Assembly: GCA_035610835.1 (NCBI GenBank)
Contig: CM069448.1
Coordinates: 9,995,717 to 10,059,716 of the forward strand
Origin: Ophiura sarsii
Taxonomy: Eukaryota; Echinodermata; Ophiuroidea; Amphilepidida; Ophiuridae
Length of the DNA stretch: 64,000 nucleotides
Direction of reading: 5' to 3'
In this document: positions 1-25,065 of the stretch, in pieces
Numbering within the stretch: the first letter of the stretch is position 1
Layout of the letters: each line of letters opens with the position of its first letter
The notes under the pieces: model-generated
What the model was told of the DNA's origin: nothing
The model's database searches: none
Seen by the model: only the letters and a program-made list of their open reading frames with translations
Made by a program: the position numbers and the translations under genes

Positions 1-600
1 TCTTAGGCGGTATTTCAAATTCAAATGTCAAGCGCCTGCAAATACTTCAAAATCGTGCTGCACGTCTTATTTTCTGTGTTAACAGACGAACCAGCGCCGC
101 GCCACTATTGCGTGAACTTCATTTGCTGCCCGTCCAGCAGAGAATCGACTTTTAGATCTTACTGCATGTGTACAACTGTGTAAATTTATTAGGCCCTTCA
201 TATTTGTCTGATGTTGTGTCTTTTTATCAATGTGCTCGTGCTGGTCTTAGGTCTTCTAAGGATACAACTCGTCTCGTTGTTAATGCTTACAAACTTGCAA
301 TAGGCAAAACAGCATTTTCGCACTTAAAACTCACCTGTTTCCATCAGAGTAATTTGTTTTTCATCACTTTACATGGCCTATTGGCTTTATTATTGCCCAT
401 TTTTTATATTAAAGTATCTATATTCTTGGTATTTGTATTTTAAATACTTGTTGTATTTCATAATACTTAAACTGTGTATATACTTTGATTGTATCTTTTT
501 AATATTTTATGTTGTTATTTGTATTGTGTACGGCGCTTTGATCTTTTTTGGAAAGCGCCTTATAAACGCTCTGTAATAAATAAAATAAATAAATAAATAA
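1..600 (+). mobile_element. 3' end of a CR1/jockey-type LINE
   Basis: The first ~330 bases translate, with one stop and frame changes, into the C-terminal tail typical of non-LTR retrotransposon reverse transcriptases: LQILQNRAARLIF, then LHLLPVQQRIDF, then LLGPSYLSDVV. After the coding part comes an AT-rich tail with the motif GCGCCTTATAAACGC and a terminal run of AATA units (577-600). That is the usual 3' end of CR1-like elements. The element is 5'-truncated by the window edge and is dead. Confidence 0.8.
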
Positions 601-1300
601 GATATAGAAGGTACATGTACTAGACTTTGCTGAGATTGCTGTCATCTTTGATGGCTAAAATAGGGTGTATCGTTGTTTTTCATTGTTTAAATGTATAAAA
701 ATCATGTCATCATAATGTTGCATTTTAAGGAACGCTATTTATAGGACAGGACTTTGAGTTACTATTCAACTTTGGTAAATGTTGGATTTTGTGACAGTAT
801 TTATTTAGACGGTTCAAGGATCAATGCCATTACACAGGCCGCAAGTCTTGTATTTCTGTGACAGGAACATAGTTTGTGATGTACATGAAATGTTATCATA
901 GTTATTGTGTTGTTATCAGTATTGTATTGATCAGTATTGTATAAGGTCATACATATATTTGTTATTGTTTACGATATCCCATTGTGTATTGTATTTAGGG
1001 TATTCGATACAATACAGTGGAAGGAAATAATACAGCTGTTATTAATGTACAGTAGACCAATTCAGGAACCTCTTAAATGGCTCTTGCGGCCTCTTACATG
1101 TATTATTGTCCCCTCAAAAGTTAGAGCAAATTTACATGCACGTCGGTGGTTAAATTTAAATATGAGTTTGGAATGAATTCGTTTGTCACCCTTGGGAAAT
1201 CATTTATCACTCAACGTAAGCTCTCGTACATTGAATTTATGTCCAAAATGCAGTGTAACTTCAGGTAACTCGACAGTAATTCAATACGGTTATACTAGGG
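601..1300. other. AT-rich stretch, nothing recognised
   Basis: No conserved coding pattern, RNA or clear repeat was found here. The open frame at 937-1176 has no family resemblance and no splice context. Confidence 0.5.
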
Positions 1301-1311
1301 GCCAGGCTAGG

Positions 1312-1425
1312 AAATAAAGACCACAGGACCAGGGGCCACTTTTAGAAAAAAATGGCCCCTGGTTCACTGGGTTTGTCATGAACCAGGGGCCATTTTGGTG
1401 GAACCAGGGGCCGTTTTTATAAAAT
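1312..1425. repeat. Short local repeat of a CCAGGGGCC motif
   Basis: The phrase ACCAGGGGCC recurs three times on the plus strand, and its complement GGCCCCTGGTTCA appears once between copies, so the block can fold on itself. It looks like the interior of a small foldback element. The ends were not resolved. Confidence 0.45.
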
Positions 1426-1467
1426 TAAAAATACCATTTCAATTTCAACTCAATTACACATTTCTAA

Positions 1468-1560
1468 AGTACTGTGAAAGTGGAAATGTTCGCGCTACAT
1501 ACATTTATTTTCGCGCTAAATTAGCTAGCGCGAAATTTAAAACACGCGAAATATTATGCC
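1468..1560 (+). mobile_element. Half copy of a CTGTAAAAGTGG MITE
   Basis: This segment matches the left part of the complete 215-bp element at 19158-19372: TACTGTGAAAGTGGAAATG, then TTCGCGCTA and TTATTTTCGCGC. The right terminus is absent. A right-end-only fragment of the same family (AAACATTTCCACTTTTACAG) ends near 51420. Confidence 0.6.
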
Positions 1561-1733
1561 CACATGTTTTATGAAGAAATGTTGAAATATTCATTTTGTC
1601 ATCTGAACACATCGAAATGTGCGAAATACTGATGAAATCGGCCCGTGTATCGACTATTTTACGATCCAGAAATCCAAAAACACAGTTCCAAATACGTATT
1701 TGTCATAGGCAAACGAGTCACACGAGGCTATTA

Positions 1734-1768
1734 AATCACAGATAGTCAAAACTTGACTATCTGTGATT
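1734..1768. repeat. Perfect 16-bp hairpin with a 3-nt loop
   Basis: Positions 1734-1749 are the exact reverse complement of 1753-1768, with AAC between. No run of T follows and no RNA gene is evident. It may be a mutational palindrome rather than a regulator. Confidence 0.85.
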
Positions 1769-2608
1769 ACTAGACTATGCTAGTATATAAACCTAGAAAT
1801 TGGCGCAATTCCCACGCTGGCATTTAATAAATGAAGCTCGTAATTAGAGACACGGTTCAAAAGGTCAACTTAATACTACGCACACTATAATACGTGGAGG
1901 CGATGACCTGTGAATCATGCCGTAACACGCGGTTTATGTATCCCTGGGTGCACTGCGGTATTTATCCCCCGATTCGATGGCACAGTTCTACTTCTACAGC
2001 GAACTCGGCCGTCGATATCTGAACTGAGACTTGTGCACGATGAATTGATACAGCTATTAAACTCCCTGAGCTGCCGAAAAATGGTTCTGTGAGCATGTCG
2101 TGTGTGATCGCGATATGAAACGATAAACGATGGAAGAAATTGGTCTTAGTTCTCTCAAATCAGGTCTGACAACGGGCGCCGAAATGGTGAAATCATAGGC
2201 GCCCGTTACTTTTTTATTTTTTGCCAAAAAGGGCGCCTTTTGCCGTCCGACAGGCGCTGAACGGTGCCTGTCGCCCGCTTATTTCCTAGGTTGCTAGGGG
2301 CAAGGTGTGGACTAGCACCTCCTCCCCTCTCTCAGGACTGCTGTTATGTTAACTGGAGAAAAAATGAAAATGTATGCTTTATTTTTACCTCTGACCTGAT
2401 AATTCTATCCAATACCAACAAGTCCAACAAATCAGGGTTGTTGTAAATTGGTGGTGCAGAGAAGGAGGGAAATGCAAATTGTATTTAAATAAATCAATTT
2501 TTAGGTTAATAGTGTCATTTTGTGCATGTTTTGTAAAATAAATCCAAAAATTGTATGCACTTTGAACTGTATGCAAAATTGTTAGGACTGCACCTTTCAT
2601 CATACATT
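1769..2608. other. Unassigned sequence
   Basis: No gene recognised. A weak repeat of GGCGCC words lies near 2170-2275. The short open frames here (1910-2092, 2264-2446, 2385-2636) have no family features. Confidence 0.45.
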
Positions 2609-2825
2609 TCCAGGGCTGGAGCTTAAGATTTTTCAATCAGCCAGTTGGGCAGGTACTCACAAAAATACCTGCCCAACAGAAATTCCACCCGCCAGTGTAA
2701 CACAGTTACACTGTGAGTTCAGAAAATATTACCCACCAGTTGGGCAGGTACTTTGTATCATCACCCGCCCATGCAAAAGTGACCCGCTATGGGCAGGTGG
2801 GCATTCTATTTCCAGGCCTAGGCCT
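2609..2825. repeat. Local repeats of TGGGCAGGT
   Basis: CAGTTGGGCAGGTACT and its complement occur repeatedly, and the block begins CAGGGCTGGAGC. A comparable block, CAGGGCTGTAAGC followed by repeated GGCTGGTAA, lies at 43402-43600. Both look like decayed copies of one foldback family whose termini I could not fix. Confidence 0.4.
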
Positions 2826-2829
2826 GTAC

Positions 2830-4270
2830 ACCAGCAAATTGACTATTTTGGAACCAAACATATGGTTACATCACTTTCAAAAATGCATATTTTATGCTAT
2901 CCATTAGGCCAAAAAATAAAAATTGTAATGTTGTCCTCGACCGCCCGCTCGTCAGATTTAGGGCCGCTCCGATTTTTTGATAGATATGGCATTGAATATT
3001 AAATTAAGTGTTTATAACATATATGTGCGACTCTTAGCGTGATTACAACTTCTTGTTGGCTGAACTTTGAGCTTCTGATGGTATAAGAATTTATTTTTAA
3101 AAATATATTTTAAAAAATCCGCCCCCGCCCGCCCCTCCTCTATGAAAGCTGTGGAGGACACCTTTTTTTTGGGGGGGGGGGGGGGGGCGGCTTATAGTAT
3201 TTTGGTAGATATGCAATAACATATTTTCATTAGGGACATCATTACTGCTAATGATGTATTCCTGTCTGATTTGAGCCTAGTTTAACTATCTTTCTTGTAA
3301 TTATTGTCCATTAAGGACCATAAATTTGCAACTGAGCGCAGGTTTGTGATGTTTACCCTACGCTCATAACGCGATTCCACATCCAATAGTCATGTACATT
3401 TATGCCACTAGCTATATGCCGACGAATGATCTGAACACTACTGTAGAGTGACGATATTGGTATAGAAATTTGAAAGGTCATGATATGCCTTTTTCATAAA
3501 TATATTGGCTCACTAAAAATATGGATTTCTTAAACTGTGCAAGTGATTCTTAGCATACAGACATTTCCGGAATTTCAGCAAAATGGATAGACTACATGAT
3601 CGATTGAATTAGCGCTAGTGCAGTTTTTTCGAATATACACTACTATGTATATAACATTTTGCAAGTTTTTTTTGTTTTTGAAACAATAAAAAATATCCAT
3701 TTGTAAAATTCACAAAAATAAAACACTCACAAAAATAGTCACTTATTCTTGCACACTGCCATCTTATTTTAATGCAGACTTACACAGAACAACACATAAA
3801 CACAAACAGTGAATTATCAAAATAGCAGTCCCATCCATGCCAGTGACGATAGAAACCTTTTCTTCCATCCATGGTAATCCATAGTTTGGCTGAAAATGTT
3901 TGTAGCATTAGAATAGTCAAATAATAATAACAAATCTACTTTTTATCTCACAAATTTCCGTCCAAAATTAATGGTGAAAATATATTTTTTACGGAGGTTA
4001 TATTTTCAGGTATCTCAGGCATTATGAAACCTAAATTGTAAAGATAAAGGAAGATGCATTTGAAAGGTTACTGAAGATTTGCCAACTGTACTGTTCTATC
4101 TGCAAATTCAGCAACCTCCAACATTTCTCAAAAAGAGTTGAAACAGAAGGAGAAAAAAACCTGTAGGCCAAAATATTTTAATTTTCAAACATTTCCAAGA
4201 TGGTTTCAAAATTTATTTTAAACAAAAATGGGTTGGTCGGGCCCATAGAACAGAATGGAAGTATGTAAAT
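2830..4270. other. Unassigned AT-rich sequence with a G17 run
   Basis: No gene or complete element recognised. A run of 17 G occupies 3171-3187, just after a T8 tract. Confidence 0.45.
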
Positions 4271-4478
4271 ATTGTAAAACACTATAATTTCGCGGATACT
4301 TTATTTTGCGAATTCAAAATTACTGCTATTTTAATGGGCATTTAATTTTGAGATTCTGGACATTTCACTATTACTTTCAATGCAAATTTGTCGGTTTCGC
4401 AGGTATTTAATTTCGCGAATCCACATCCCTCGTGAATTCACAAAATTAAATCCATCACGAAATTAGGAGGTTTTACAG
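4271..4478. mobile_element. MITE, copy 1 of a CTGTAAAA-ended family
   Basis: This matches the better-preserved copy at 33878-34093 along its length, sharing the words TTTCGCG, GGGCATTTAATTTT and ATCCACATCCCTCG. It ends in GTTTTACAG followed by TA. The left end has decayed (ATTGTAAAAC). Confidence 0.65.
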
Positions 4479-4699
4479 TATATATAGATCTGATCAAAGT
4501 GCATTATTAAATTGCATTATTAATTTGGGGAGACCCTGGTACAGATTCAACATTATATATACATGTATAGCCCATTAGCAAATAGGTGCAATTTCACTCT
4601 CTGAAAGAAAGAAAAAATATAGGCCTATGCAATAGGAATCAACCAATATTGCAAAGGATAGGACTTAAGAAATACAGGGCATGTCAAAAGGTGTCCCAT

Positions 4700-7600
4700 G
4701 AAGTTTGATTGGCGTAACATAGAGAAAAAAAATAGGGTAGGTAGGTCGGATTTTTTTTGATTTTTCTTTTTTTTAAATCTGTAAAACGTCTATGAAATTG
4801 TATATGGCTCATTCCATGAAGTTGGGGCATATTATGTGACATCCAAGTGAAATTTTCAAAATGGATATTTTCCAACTCTTTCTTCTTTTTTAGGTTCTAC
4901 ATTTACCAAAGTCCAATGTAGAACTTTTTATTTTAATGTAACATTTGGTGTAAAATAACCGCACATGTTCAACAGTTGGATGACATTTCCAAAAATCCTG
5001 ATGCTACATGGACACCATTTCTCATTTCCATATCATTTTCTAATAAAATAGCTTAAGATGTGGGCCAAGTTTCTATACCTCAATTAACTACTTGGAACCA
5101 CAAATACATGAAAAGAAACCAGATTTGTCTAGGTTGAACATAACTTAACGAACAAGACATCGTAGATTAACTGTTTTATGTAAAAACTCATTGAAAAGTG
5201 GCTCTTTATTTTGCAATTTGTATAATGAATTTAAATAAAGTACAAATCAATATTTGTTTGATGTAAAGTACTCTATAAACCATGCACATTGATTACATTA
5301 TAGTCATAAAGTAAGTATATGAAGTATTATTTACCTGTATAATGTTATAAAATGCACTACCGATGCTACATGGACACCGCGTCTTGTAACATTGTTAATA
5401 ATAAGACTATTCATACTGTTACAATTATTTGAGTGTGAATGGTTTGTCTACTTGTTCATCATATCAAGTAGATACACAGAGTGAATTGCTTGAAATTTAT
5501 CTAAACACTGTTCATGTAAAATTTACCTTTTCTGTGTACTTAAGTATTACGATGCTACATGGACACCGTGCCCTAAAATATTTGGAACAGCTTGAACAGG
5601 TGCATCTTTTTCAGATCAATAGAGTGGATGTACTATGATGTTAACTTTTTATGTTATAAGCACACGATAAAATTAATAACATGGATTGTAAAACTACAAA
5701 TTACACAAAAAGATAACCTGCCATGAAGCATAAAACATAATTACCTACATGTATGATACACATACACCATTTCTTACAATTACACAATAACAATACACCA
5801 TTGATCAAAGAAACTTAAGATGTCCACTGAAACAAACTTCATGCAGTGTTGTTCTTAAAGTACCCTTTGTGATCTTAGTCTCTTTGCTTGTTTCTGATTG
5901 AATCATCCTCTATTAATGATAAGATGATTGAAAAGTTTGATTACTTAAAAAGTCAGTTTGCAAAAAAATAATTTAATTGCCATGATGGATTTCTTTGGAA
6001 AGGTACTAGTTTTTAAAAATGATGGGTTCCTTGTCTTCATCTCCATAAATTCCAGGACGATAGAACTGTCTTCTGAATTAATGTCAAGAATCTGCAAAGC
6101 AAAACAAAATAAACCCTATGGCTTAGTATCTTCATGGAACATTGTGTATTGATATTGGAGTAGATTATTTATTCATGTTGCACTTTTTGTGTCGCAGGAA
6201 AATATTTATATTAAAATCATGCTGGAGTATTTTATTTATTATTCATTTAACATGAAAAAGAATAGCAAAGGATAGAGAACTTAAATGATTTACAATTATT
6301 TGTTTTATTTATAGTAAATAAAACTAAAATAAGGGAATGTTTATTGTGAATTCAGTGAAATGCTAATGGAAATGGTGTCCATGTAGCATTGTGTATTAAT
6401 ATATTTCATTAGATATACATCTCTCATAATATGCCTTTTTTTCTGTAAAGTGTAGTAAAATGTAGGCAATGTTTTGAATGTTTTGGGTGATGGATAATTT
6501 CGAATGGGGTAATTGTTTTAGTCTAATTAGGCAAATTTTATGAAATGCTACATGGACATGGTGTCCATGTAGCATCGTATTGGTAAGCTATATTATTAGC
6601 ATTAAAAGAGCAAAAACTAATTCATTATTAACTTCAAAGTTTATTAATGATGTGATTCTACAAAAAAAATACAATTTCAACGAACTATAACGATACCCAA
6701 TGCAAAATATTGCCCATGCTATGCCCGATGCTACATGGACGCCAAATTATTATGGCGTCCGTGACTCAAAATTAATATCATAACATGAAAAGAAATTCTG
6801 ATTCAGTGTTTCCCTTTCAATAAAAATGCATTAATAAATACAGACATACAAGCAACATTAAGAAATAATTACAATCGCACTTACCATTCACAAAACTATC
6901 CAATGTTTACATTTTGATGCTACATAAAAGTCCCGATGCTACCATTGGACACCAGCGACTAAAACCTTGATAAAACTAGCCCACATGTGGCAAATTCCAA
7001 ACAAACCTGATAGCTATTGACCTCTATCCTTACAAAAGAAATATGGAATGTTTTATTTATCTCCAGGGGGGGATTCCCACAAATTGCATAGGATGTTTAT
7101 CACGATGCTACATTTTATGGTAAGGACACCATGCGCACGGCACGGTATACTTTTTCATGAATATATGGAATGGTCTTCATGAAATTTATTCTCATTTGCA
7201 ATAGTTTTCAATTGATAAATGCTCTTAATTTTGGAAAATAATTTTAAAATGTATGATAGAGAACTACCCCCATTCAGCAATGAAAACTCCCGATGCTACA
7301 CGTGTATATTTTTTGGACACCGTGCGTAGCATCGGAAAGGCAATTTTCATGTTGCTTGGGTGAAAAATCAGTCCAGCGTGACGAGGTGTTTTGGTCAGTA
7401 AACTATGAATACATGTATCTTTTATTAATCAAATCGATTTCCAAGCAATTCTATGATAGTTTTGCTTACATAAAACTCATATTAATTGTTGTGTTTTCCA
7501 TGTCACGTTTTTTAGCAAAAATGGTCTTGGACACCACCTAATTTTTTATTTTTTTCTTCTTCAAGGAAGGGTCAATTTTTTTTTTTTTTTCATGGCTCAA

Positions 7601-7945
7601 TACTATAACCTAGTACTGTTTTTGGACACTAATTTTTTTTGATATACACATAGAGTAAAACAGTTTATAAGCTGCCTAAAGTACCAAATTCTGCTATTTT
7701 AACAAATGCCCCAACTTCATGGAATGAGCCATATACCAGCACACATATACCATACAGACATAAATAAATGGCACAAATATACATTTTCACTGTGTTTTTT
7801 TCTTTTTCACACACACAAATAAAATATTTAAAAAAATTAAAAATTAAAATTAACAAAAAATTAAAATAAAAAATAAAATAAAATGTTTAAGGTCGGGGGT
7901 TAAAATAGGGTCGGTCGGGTTACGTCAATCAAACTTTTTTTTTAG
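4700..7945. mobile_element. Large DNA-transposon-like element with inverted ends and a phased internal motif
   Basis: The two ends are inverted relative to each other. GTTTGATTGGCGTAAC near 4702 faces GTTACGTCAATCAAAC near 7920. The ~29-bp segment at 4801-4829 is repeated in reverse complement at about 7707-7735. Between these ends a 17-bp motif, GATGCTACATGGACACC, recurs at a spacing of about 188 bp (see findings). No transposase frame is visible, so it is non-autonomous. The exact termini and target duplication were not fixed. Similar ends occur near 57726-57765. Confidence 0.6.
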
Positions 7946-8571
7946 GCCTAATTGAAAATACATCCCTGGTGAATATGTGATTTTTTGGGGTGCCAGTTCT
8001 CCGTCGCACCCTGTATATTCGTTGTAAGGCTATGGTCCTATCAGTGGATAAACTATGGGTTTTGAATTTGTTGGTCATGTGTCCCTGTTTTGTGTGAGAC
8101 GTATTCGCTATTTAAGGATCTGTCATTTTTGTCTCGCAAATGTTTGTGTGTCTGCATACATTTGTTCTGGTAGTTATGACAATATAATAGCAGAAATGGC
8201 AAATTGTTATCTTTACAAAAAGTAGAATGATTGATAAGCTCAATCAATATCCCGGTGATACAGTACAATAGAAAACTAAAATTATGTAGAACAGAATGAG
8301 TCATACATGTACATTCCTGTTCAAAGAAAATCAGATCAAACCTACACACTTCACTACACATTCAAAACTACAACAACAAAGTAAACCAATACAATGACCT
8401 TGAACTTTAGAAGTTCTTTTTAAAACTATAAACACTATTGGAAGAAAATGTACAGTATTCACAGGTTTAAAATAAAGTTAAATTATAACCCTATCATTAT
8501 CTGCCCCCCCCCCCCCCCCCCCCCCTATAGTCAAGGAATACACGGAGTGATCATAAAATGTAAATGTTCTA

Positions 8572-8626
8572 TGCTACAGAGTGATACGATTCATAATTAA
8601 TTGAAAATGATCACATAATATTGCTT
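8572..8626. mobile_element. Remnant of the AGGTATATTATGTG TTAA MITE
   Basis: Two pieces of the palindromic MITE family, ACAGAGTGATACGATT and GATCACATAATAT, sit a few tens of bases apart. This suggests a copy with a large internal deletion. It follows a C22 run at 8504-8525. Confidence 0.5.
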
Positions 8627-8708
8627 TATATTGTTTCTGAAATGTGTAATTTCAGACCAATTAAAAAGGTAGATGTTCCGATTGCTAGCCCGATTTTCAA
8701 CTTGATGT

Positions 8709-9172
8709 TTTCTACACTCGTCCAAAGAAGTTCCTTGCCACTTAGTAAGAGTCCAAATATTTCAAATTAATATTTAATAGAATATATATAATTGTATATC
8801 AAAATAAGCAGAAAGTAATCCTCTAACAGCTTAACATGGAATTTAGACATGATCACTCATGCATGGCAGATCCCATTCACTTGACAATGGCAAGGTCTGT
8901 GGAAGAAGATTGCAAAAAATTGGATAATCCCTCCATTCAAATGTTAATGTGAATGATTGAACACAATATGAACCTTACCATTGCTTAATGAATGTGCTCA
9001 GCCATGCATGAATGCGTACATCTTTATTTCATACAGACATGATAGAGAATTATTGTCTGCTTATTTTGACATGCAATTGTTTAATTTATATTAAATATTT
9101 ATGTGAAATATTTGAACTTCAATATTTGAACTTCAATGAGTGGCAAGGAACTTCTTTGGACGAGTGTATTTT
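8709..9172. mobile_element. Foldback element with ~130-bp arms
   Basis: TACACTCGTCCAAAGAAGTT at about 8713 reappears as its reverse complement near 9150-9170. The match continues inward through CAAATATT words and CAAAATAAGCAGA for about 130 bases on each side. No coding capacity. Confidence 0.7.
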
Positions 9173-9476
9173 ACATGAAAGGTCATCCTTAAAATTGTCA
9201 CATTCAAAAGTTTGAGTTGCATAACTCCAATGGTTCTATTTTTAGAAGCACAAGGTCACAAAACATTTGCCAATTGAGTTGTACACAACTGGTCGGTGGT
9301 TAAGCACCTTTGGCAGTAATTCACCTCAGTTTAGCCTATAATTTCTAAATGGAACATTTCTGGCCCCTAAGATTTTACAGACATAATGAGAAAAATATGA
9401 AGATTCTTCTGATATCAAAATATCTTGATGTGAAAAAAAAATCATAGCCCCAAAAAAGTGATCGGAACGTACACCT

Positions 9477-9754
9477 TTAACCCTAACACTTTTGAAGGAT
9501 TTTCCAACGAAATTTTTTTCGAGGAAAAAAAACATACACAACAAGAGGTGCCACGCCCCGGGGTTTGAACCCACGACCTCTCGGTTACAAGTCGAACGTT
9601 CTACCAACTGAGCCACAGGGGGAGCTATGCTGGGCGAGTGTATTCGCCCAGCTATGTAGCCCGGGGCCATTATTTCACCCAAAAACCTCAGCGCCCGGTG
9701 GAACCGACAGGCTGGGAAATGGGATTTCATGGGGTGTGGGGCTGTAAGGGTTAA
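9477..9754. mobile_element. piggyBac-like TTAA MITE, copy 1
   Basis: The element is bounded by TTAA on both sides. Just inside are the inverted ends CCCTAACAC and CTGTAAGGG, the pattern of piggyBac relatives (TTAA target, CCCT termini). It is 278 bp including both TTAAs. It carries a tRNA-Thr-like segment on the minus strand and a hairpin with arms GCTGGGCGA / TCGCCCAGC. The second copy starts 335 bp downstream, has the same length and only a handful of substitutions, so both inserted or duplicated recently. Confidence 0.75.
9549..9622 (-). pseudogene. tRNA-Thr(TGT)-like segment inside the MITE
   Basis: Read on the minus strand, this has a D-arm box A (TGGCTCAGTTGG), an anticodon loop CTTGTAA with anticodon TGT, and a T-arm box B (GGTTCAAACC). 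The anticodon stem has one mismatch, and the outer acceptor stem pairs poorly. It is therefore more likely a tRNA-derived module than a working tRNA gene. The open frame through it gives the peptide VAQLVERSTCNREVVGSNP, a well-known spurious translation of tRNA sequence. Confidence 0.6.
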
Positions 9755-9811
9755 TCAAGATAAAATTAGAGAAAAAAAGTGAAAATTAAAAAGAAGAAAA
9801 AAAATCGTTCC

Positions 9812-10089
9812 TTAACCCTAACACTTTTGAAGGATTTTCCAACGAAATTTTTTTCGAGGAAAACAAACACACACAACAAGAGGTGCCACGCCCCGGGGTT
9901 TGAACCCACGACCTCTCGGTTACAAGTCGAACGCTCTACCAACTGAGCCACAGGGGGAGCTATGCTGGGCGAGTGTATTCGCCCAGCTATGTAGCCTGGG
10001 GCCATTATTTCACCCAAAAACCTCAGCGCCCGGTGGAACCGACAGGCTGGGAAATGGGATTTCATGGGGTGTGGGGCTGTAAGGGTTAA
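9812..10089. mobile_element. piggyBac-like TTAA MITE, copy 2
   Basis: Same length (278 bp), same TTAA borders and same CCCTAACAC / GTAAGGG inverted ends as the copy at 9477-9754. The 57-bp spacer between the copies is A-rich and unrelated. Confidence 0.75.
9884..9957 (-). pseudogene. tRNA-Thr(TGT)-like segment, second copy
   Basis: It differs from the first copy by one visible base: the D-arm/anticodon side reads GAGCG rather than GAACG. It shows the same box A and box B promoters and the same weak acceptor stem. Confidence 0.6.
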
Positions 10090-10378
10090 GCTAATTTCAG
10101 CCAATTTTGACATTAAGACCCAATTGTTCACAAGCTTCAATTCTTTTCATGTTGCCCCCCCCCCCATATTTTCTCTTCCCCCTCACACTGTTGGCCTCCC
10201 AAAATATTGATGCTGGTGCTGCCACTAGCCCTGAAACGGAGTGATCTTTTATAATCATCCTGTACCATACTTGATAGACCAGTAGACAAGATGGTGGTCA
10301 GTGGACAGAGTGGTCACTTATTGCATGGACAAGATTGAAATAATAAATAAAAATATAAAAACCTATAATAAGACTCAC

Positions 10379-23947
<13,569 letters not shown>

Positions 23948-24796
23948 TTTGAGTTAAAATAGTCAGTTCAGAGGGGCTGAAGAACTTTTCGCAAGTTTTG
24001 TGCAGTGGTGTGTGTCACTGAACTGAATAGTCACTCAACTCTGTAAACGTTTGTATGGTTGCAAAATTAAACACCCGTCCCGATTCCGGGATTTAGTAGA
24101 CGTCACCTAAAACTACTTCGCATTGTCACTTTGGGGGCAAATCTTGCCCAACTTTTAACTTCCACCTATTGTTTATGATGTCATCGATCCTTTGGTATGT
24201 CCGCTTTATTCCTGAAAAATGTCAAACTACTTAAATTGACCTGGACGAGAAGACAATTCACGCAATCACCACCAGTGGCAGTGCCATCTTCACCAACCAA
24301 ATGTGTTGTTTTTCCATTCAATGACCTTTGACATGTGACGAAATAGGAGGGCATCGTGAATCAATTAATTAAGGGCCAGACGATATGGGATGTGGCTCTC
24401 TCTGCTCAGTATTTTGATCCTAAAATATTTGTCCAAAATGATATAGGTCAATTTGTATTTGTGTCCTACTCAAGAAATGAATAATGTATGTTGTTGTTTT
24501 AAAATCCGTTGTGCATCGTTTCAGTGGGTATAGGATGTTGTTGTACCGTTTATAGCTTAAATAAAGTTTTTTTGTTGGTATTGACACAAAGACAAGATAT
24601 TAAAATACTTGCATAAAATATGTTTTTGTTGTTACACGGACAATAATAATTATAATGTATGATATTTATTCAACTCAAATTACACAATGGTACAGTGACA
24701 ACACAAGTTCGCCTACGGCTCTTGGATCAACAAACACAAGATCTATGTTCTTATTACCATGACCAAATCCATGCACTACACACCTTTGGAGATATC
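23948..24796. other. CNNM: Upstream region of CNNM
   Basis: This should hold the CNNM 5' UTR and promoter. No TATA box is placed convincingly. A CRE-like AGACGTCA word lies near 24098. Past 24430 the sequence turns AT-rich and leads into a transposon nest. Confidence 0.4.
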
Positions 24797-25065
24797 TACA
24801 CTGCAAAAACTGTGGTGTTAAATTTAACACCTGTACGGATTCACTATAGGACCACACCACCTGGTGTTAAAAGGACACCATCCCTAGTGTTACAACGTTG
24901 GTGTTAAATATAACACCAATGGGTGTTACAATATGACAACACCAGTAACAATTTTAGACCTTCTGGTGTTAAAACATTAAAATTTTTACACCTTCTGGTG
25001 TTAAAATATTATTATTTTTACACCTTCTGGTGTTAAAATATTAATGTTAGATAAGTTGAAGTACT

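Noticed and set aside
5000..7335. CRISPR-like array of the 17-bp motif
   Set aside because: Spacing of ~188 bp and both orientations are incompatible with CRISPR repeats.
9549..9957. Two functional tRNA-Thr genes
   Set aside because: The acceptor stem pairs poorly, the anticodon stem has a mismatch, and both copies sit at the same place in a mobile element.
9326..10140. Two long minus-strand frames of 124-134 codons
   Set aside because: They read through the tRNA-like module of the TTAA MITE; the peptide VAQLVERSTCNREVVGSNP is a known artefact of translating tRNA sequence.
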